A stretch of DNA of 23,675 nucleotides, taken from JAZKFT01 sp043760535. GTDB taxonomy: Bacteria; Bacteroidota; Bacteroidia; Chitinophagales; Chitinophagaceae. Under the pieces are notes generated by a model. It searched no databases. It saw only the letters and a list, made by a program, of their open reading frames with translations, and was not told the origin of the DNA. This document shows positions 21,109-23,675 of the stretch, in pieces (within the stretch, counting starts at the first letter, position 1; each line of letters starts with the position of its first letter). A program made the position numbers and the translations under genes. Where the stretch lies: positions 1 through 23,675 of the forward strand of contig JAYUOV010000323.1 of assembly GCA_043760535.1 (NCBI GenBank), in the 5' to 3' direction.

Positions 21109-22572
21109 TTAAATCGTAGTGCTCAATTTTTCTGTAATACAGTGTAAAGATACCTCTTCAAATCGGTTTGTTAGCACCTGAATACCAAAAGGCATGCCAT
21201 TAGAGTGGGTAAACATAGGGATGGCCATAGCCGGAAGGCCGGCAAGATTGGCAAATACGGTGTAAATATCGGCAAGGTACATGGCCACAGGGTCGGCCAT
21301 TTTCTCTCCAAGCTTAAATGCAGTAGTTGGGGAAACTGGCATCAAAATGGCATCAAAATTTGCAAAAATGGCTTCTGTTTGTTCAAAAATTAGTCGCCTT
21401 ACTTGTTGTGCCTTTGTAAAGTAGGCATCGTAAAAGCCAGCACTGAGTACAAAAGACCCCAACATGATTCTTCTTTTTACCTCTTTGCCAAAACCCTCGC
21501 TTCGGTTAGTTTTATAAAATTCTGTTAACGAAACTTTAACATTTGGCGTCTGATGACCAAACCGAACACCATCGAAACGACCAAGGTTGCTGCTAGCTTC
21601 GGCTGTGGTTAATACGTAATACGCAGAAACTATATAATCCAAAAGTGGAAAGGGAATTCCATCTACTGTATGTCCTTGTGCACGAAGTTTTTCAAAGAGG
21701 GCTTCTATTTGATGTTTTATTTCAACATCAAGGCCTGGCAATTCAAGTGTGGGATTAAGGTATGCAAACCTATATTTCTGATTGGTATTAGCCTGCAGCT
21801 CGTTCGTATATTTATCAACTGGCCTTGTAGAACAGGTGCCATCCATTTCATCTTGCCCGGCTATTACTTCCAGTACTTTTGCCACATCCTGCACATTGTT
21901 TCCAAAAATTCCTATCTGATCGAAAGAAGATGCATAAGCAATAAGCCCGTATCTGCTAATGCGGCCGTAGGTTGGTTTTAGCCCAACAATACCGCAAAAA
22001 TCTGCCGGCTGTCTTACTGAGCCGCCGGTATCGCTACCAAGGCTTACCATACAAAGGCCGGCCTGCACCGCTACAGCACTGCCACCCGATGAACCGCCCG
22101 GCACACGTTCATTATCTAATGCATTAAGCACGGGGCCGTAGGCTGAGTTTTCGTTGGTGCTGCCCATGGCAAATTCGTCGCAGTTGCAGTTGCCAATAAT
22201 TATTGCACCAGCATCTAGCAATCGCTGAACGGCTGTGGCATTATAAATACTTTTAAAATTTTGTAATATGTTAGAAGATGCTGTAACAGTATGTTCTTTG
22301 TAGCAAAGCACATCTTTGATGGCTATAACTACACCGTGTAAGGGGAGCAAAGCTTTGCCACTAACTATATGAAGATCTAATTCAGCAGCCCTTGTAAGTG
22401 CTGCTGCTTCAAAAATGGCAGTAAAGGCATTAAGGTGTTTCTGCGAATGTATTTGTGCTATGTAATGATTTACTACCTGTGTACAGGTAATAGCACTTTC
22501 AGTCAGCTGTTGCTGATAATTAGTTATAGAAGTATAGCCCAACAAGGAGTGTCCGGTTTCTGAAATTGTCAA
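21109..22572 (-). CDS. gatA: Glutamyl-tRNA(Gln) amidotransferase subunit A
   Basis: GatA is the glutaminase of GatCAB, which converts Glu-tRNA(Gln) (or Asp-tRNA(Asn)) to the amidated form. The 487-residue product carries the amidase-signature triad: Lys86 in VVIAIKDVL, cis-Ser161 in PGGSSGGSAVAV and nucleophile Ser185 in GSDTGGSVRQPA. The spacings 75 and 24 match those of the structurally known S. aureus enzyme (79/154/178). It also has NCNCDEFAMGSTNENSAYG and FCGIVGLKPTYGRISRYG. The start is TTG at 22572, the first start after an in-frame TAA at 22590-22588. A nearby internal TTG (about residues 10-11) is an alternative, and no ATG is available. tatA lies 28 bp upstream on the same strand; gatB and gatC are not here. 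Confidence 0.94.
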   Translation of the reverse strand: MTISETGHSLLGYTSITNYQQQLTESAITCTQVVNHYIAQIHSQKHLNAFTAIFEAAALTRAAELDLHIVSGKALLPLHGVVIAIKDVLCYKEHTVTASSNILQNFKSIYNATAVQRLLDAGAIIIGNCNCDEFAMGSTNENSAYGPVLNALDNERVPGGSSGGSAVAVQAGLCMVSLGSDTGGSVRQPADFCGIVGLKPTYGRISRYGLIAYASSFDQIGIFGNNVQDVAKVLEVIAGQDEMDGTCSTRPVDKYTNELQANTNQKYRFAYLNPTLELPGLDVEIKHQIEALFEKLRAQGHTVDGIPFPLLDYIVSAYYVLTTAEASSNLGRFDGVRFGHQTPNVKVSLTEFYKTNRSEGFGKEVKRRIMLGSFVLSAGFYDAYFTKAQQVRRLIFEQTEAIFANFDAILMPVSPTTAFKLGEKMADPVAMYLADIYTVFANLAGLPAMAIPMFTHSNGMPFGIQVLTNRFEEVSLHCITEKLSTTI

Positions 22573-22600
22573 AAATCGATTAGAAAATTAATTATAAAAA

Positions 22601-22819
22601 TTATTGAGCAGGTGTTTGCTTGGTCTCTTTTTCATTCATCCCGTCTTCTATTTCCTTTTTCACATTATCTTTTGCATCTTTAAATTCACGGATTCCTTTA
22701 CCCAATCCTCTCATAAATTCTGGTATTTTTCTTCCGCCAAATAATATTAAAACAGTAAGAACAATTAAAATCCACTCAGTACCACCCGGCATGGAAATAA
22801 ACAACAATGAAGCTAACAT
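22601..22819 (-). CDS. tatA: Sec-independent translocase subunit TatA
   Basis: TatA forms the pore of the twin-arginine export system, which moves folded proteins through the inner membrane. The 72-residue product has one N-terminal membrane helix (TEWILIVLTVLILFGG), the hinge FGGRKIPEFMRGLGKGIREF with its amphipathic helix, and a charged, disordered tail (KEIEDGMNEKETKQTPAQ). It is a TatA/E type by length. tatC is not in the window. It lies 28 bp upstream of gatA and 177 bp downstream of rplS on the same strand, so tatA and gatA may form one unit. Confidence 0.93.
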   Translation of the reverse strand: MLASLLFISMPGGTEWILIVLTVLILFGGRKIPEFMRGLGKGIREFKDAKDNVKKEIEDGMNEKETKQTPAQ

Positions 22820-22842
22820 GATAACAATTTTAGATGATGCAA

Positions 22843-22850
22843 CAAAGTTA
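22843..22850 (-). promoter_or_regulatory. Possible -7 element upstream of tatA
   Basis: TAACTTTG on the minus strand fits TAnnTTTG and ends 23 bp before the tatA ATG. There is no clear -33 element at the usual distance. With the rplS terminator upstream it suggests that tatA-gatA is its own transcript. Confidence 0.35.
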
Positions 22851-22944
22851 CAACAGAGTTGGGTGTGATGAACTGCTTCTACCTATTTATTTTAAGTTTT
22901 TGCCTAAAGTGCTGGGACATTAACTTTTTAAAAAATGAACAGGT

Positions 22945-22974
22945 AAAAAAAATGGAGGCAACAATTGCCTCCAT
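22945..22974 (-). terminator. Intrinsic terminator of rplS
   Basis: On the minus strand ATGGAGGCAA (22974-22965) pairs perfectly with TTGCCTCCAT (22961-22952) around a TTG loop and is followed by a run of eight or so T. It is 22 bp after the rplS stop codon. Confidence 0.9.
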
Positions 22975-22996
22975 GTATGTTTTATACAGATTGTAA

Positions 22997-23359
22997 TTAA
23001 CGGCTAACGCGTTTTTCCTGAATCCTAGCACTTTTACCGCTCCTGTCGCGTAGGTAATACAATTTTGCACGGCGCACTTTACCTACTTTATGCAAAATGA
23101 TTGATTCAATATTGGGTGAGAAGGCTGGAAAAATTCTTTCAACACCTACACCATCACTCATTTTACGTACAGTAAATGTAGCTGTCTGTCCTTCGCCCTG
23201 ACGCTTGATTACATCACCTTTGAAACCTTGAATACGCTCCTTGGCTCCTTCAATAATTTTGTAATTTACAGTGATATTGTCACCTGCTTTAAACTTGGGA
23301 TGTGTCTTTCCCTGTGTTTGATTAAGTTGCTCTTGTATGAATTGAACAGCTGCGTTCAT
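22997..23359 (-). CDS. rplS: 50S ribosomal protein L19
   Basis: L19 sits at the 30S-50S interface and contributes to intersubunit bridges. The 120-residue protein shows FKAGDNITVNYKIIEGAKER, QGFKGDVIKRQGEG, SDGVGVERIFPAFSPNIESI and KVGKVRRAKLYYLRDRSGKS, all strong L19 features. The ATG at 23359 (MNAAVQFIQEQL) is chosen over a frame extension to 23410, because it gives the usual N-terminus and lies just after a good promoter. A promoter upstream and a terminator downstream suggest that it is transcribed alone, and not in the rpsP-rimM-trmD-rplS operon known from other phyla. Confidence 0.96.
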   Translation of the reverse strand: MNAAVQFIQEQLNQTQGKTHPKFKAGDNITVNYKIIEGAKERIQGFKGDVIKRQGEGQTATFTVRKMSDGVGVERIFPAFSPNIESIILHKVGKVRRAKLYYLRDRSGKSARIQEKRVSR

Positions 23360-23379
23360 GTCTAAATTTTTTTGGATGG

Positions 23380-23411
23380 CAAAAGTAGTATTCAGCGGGG
23401 GAAATACCAAA
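23380..23411 (-). promoter_or_regulatory. Predicted rplS promoter (Bacteroidota type)
   Basis: On the minus strand TTTG (23411-23408) and TACTTTTG (23387-23380) match the -33 and -7 consensus exactly, with a 20-bp spacer. The -7 box ends 20 bp before the rplS ATG, leaving a short A/T-rich leader. This is the best promoter match in the window, as expected for a ribosomal protein gene. Confidence 0.7.
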
Positions 23412-23436
23412 TAATAAAATTGTATTTAATTAAACA

Positions 23437-23535
23437 GGGTTCAAGAGTCAAGGTTCAGGTTTCAAGAGTCAAGGCTCAACACGCCAGTATTAATTTTAAA
23501 GCTTGAACCTTGATTCTTGTGCCTTGAACCTTTAA
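23437..23535. repeat. Self-similar repeat block upstream of rplS
   Basis: TTCAAGAGTCAAGG occurs twice in direct orientation (from 23440 and 23461), and GCTTGAACCTTGATTCTTG with TGCCTTGAACC supplies inverted counterparts at 23506-23531. The arms can fold together around ACGCCAGTATTAATTTT. It resembles simple dispersed repeats common between Bacteroidota genes and has no coding potential. Confidence 0.6.
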
Positions 23536-23540
23536 CACAT

Positions 23541-23675
23541 TTACTTTACCCTACTAAACCTTAAACACCCTACCATCCAATCGGGTAGGTACTTTTCAGG
23601 ATTCCGCTTTTTCAGGTTGAGGTACCAGCCTATTTTTTTCAAGATGGGTACTTTATGTGGAAACACATAAAGTAC
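23541..23675 (-). CDS. 3' end of an unidentified gene, truncated by the window edge
   Basis: The minus-strand frame is open from the edge to a TAA at 23543-23541, giving 44 residues. They include VPILKKIGWYLNLKKRNPEK and YLPDWMVGCLRFSRVK. The mix of aromatic and basic residues looks protein-like, but I recognise no family. The outermost nine residues come from the terminal perfect hairpin and may not be genuine if that hairpin is an assembly artefact. Confidence 0.5.
   Translation of the reverse strand, partial: VLYVFPHKVPILKKIGWYLNLKKRNPEKYLPDWMVGCLRFSRVK
23648..23675. repeat. Perfect terminal hairpin at the right edge
   Basis: GTACTTTATGTG-GAAA-CACATAAAGTAC: 12 bp of perfect inverted repeat with a 4-base loop, ending exactly at the last base of the window. 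It lies inside an open coding frame and is not followed by any visible T-run. Confidence 0.75.

Overview
The window looks like a chromosomal contig from the Bacteroidota, most probably near the Chitinophagaceae. Reasons: DNA of moderate to low GC, almost no Shine-Dalgarno sequences, several good matches to the Bacteroidota promoter (-33 TTTG, -7 TAnnTTTG), a DUF3078 outer-membrane-type protein, an alpha2-type glycyl-tRNA synthetase, and intergenic repeats of the kind common in that phylum. Family-level placement is inference. No tRNA, rRNA, CRISPR array, transposase or phage gene was seen. No gene-free stretch exceeds about 260 bp; the longer ones are described under the repeats they contain.

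Region 1 (1-11288, plus strand) is a respiratory complex I (NADH:quinone oxidoreductase) cluster in the order nuoB-C-D-H-I-J-K-L-M-N, followed by a 133-residue conserved-looking protein of unknown function. nuoA would lie off the left edge. The electron-input genes nuoE, nuoF and nuoG, which in 14-gene operons sit between nuoD and nuoH, are absent: only 118 bp of repeat-like DNA lies there. The locus therefore encodes the quinone-binding and proton-pumping parts without the NADH-oxidising part. The operon is unusually loose: about 1.5 kb of intergenic DNA carries at least five kinds of short repeat (called A to D, plus other hairpins). NuoM appears to lack the central TM7 lysine that NuoL and NuoN keep.

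Region 2 (11307-18648, minus strand) holds two tandem paralogous small membrane proteins, glyS, a LOG-family (YgiV/TIGR00730-like) phosphoribohydrolase, a sodium:solute symporter, scpA (condensin kleisin), a DUF3078 protein and mscL. A structured GC-rich element lies between the LOG gene and the symporter, and a perfect palindrome lies just downstream of the predicted DUF3078 promoter.

Region 3 (18757-23675) has one plus-strand EamA-family transporter, ending in a bidirectional terminator shared with the minus-strand genes beyond it: a MltD-like lytic transglycosylase, a frameshifted 32-codon membrane micro-gene overlapping its start, gatA, tatA and rplS. At the right edge a truncated minus-strand gene runs off the window, and the last 28 bases are a perfect hairpin that may be an assembly fold-back. 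The minus-strand genes are ordinary housekeeping and envelope functions, each probably transcribed singly or in short units.
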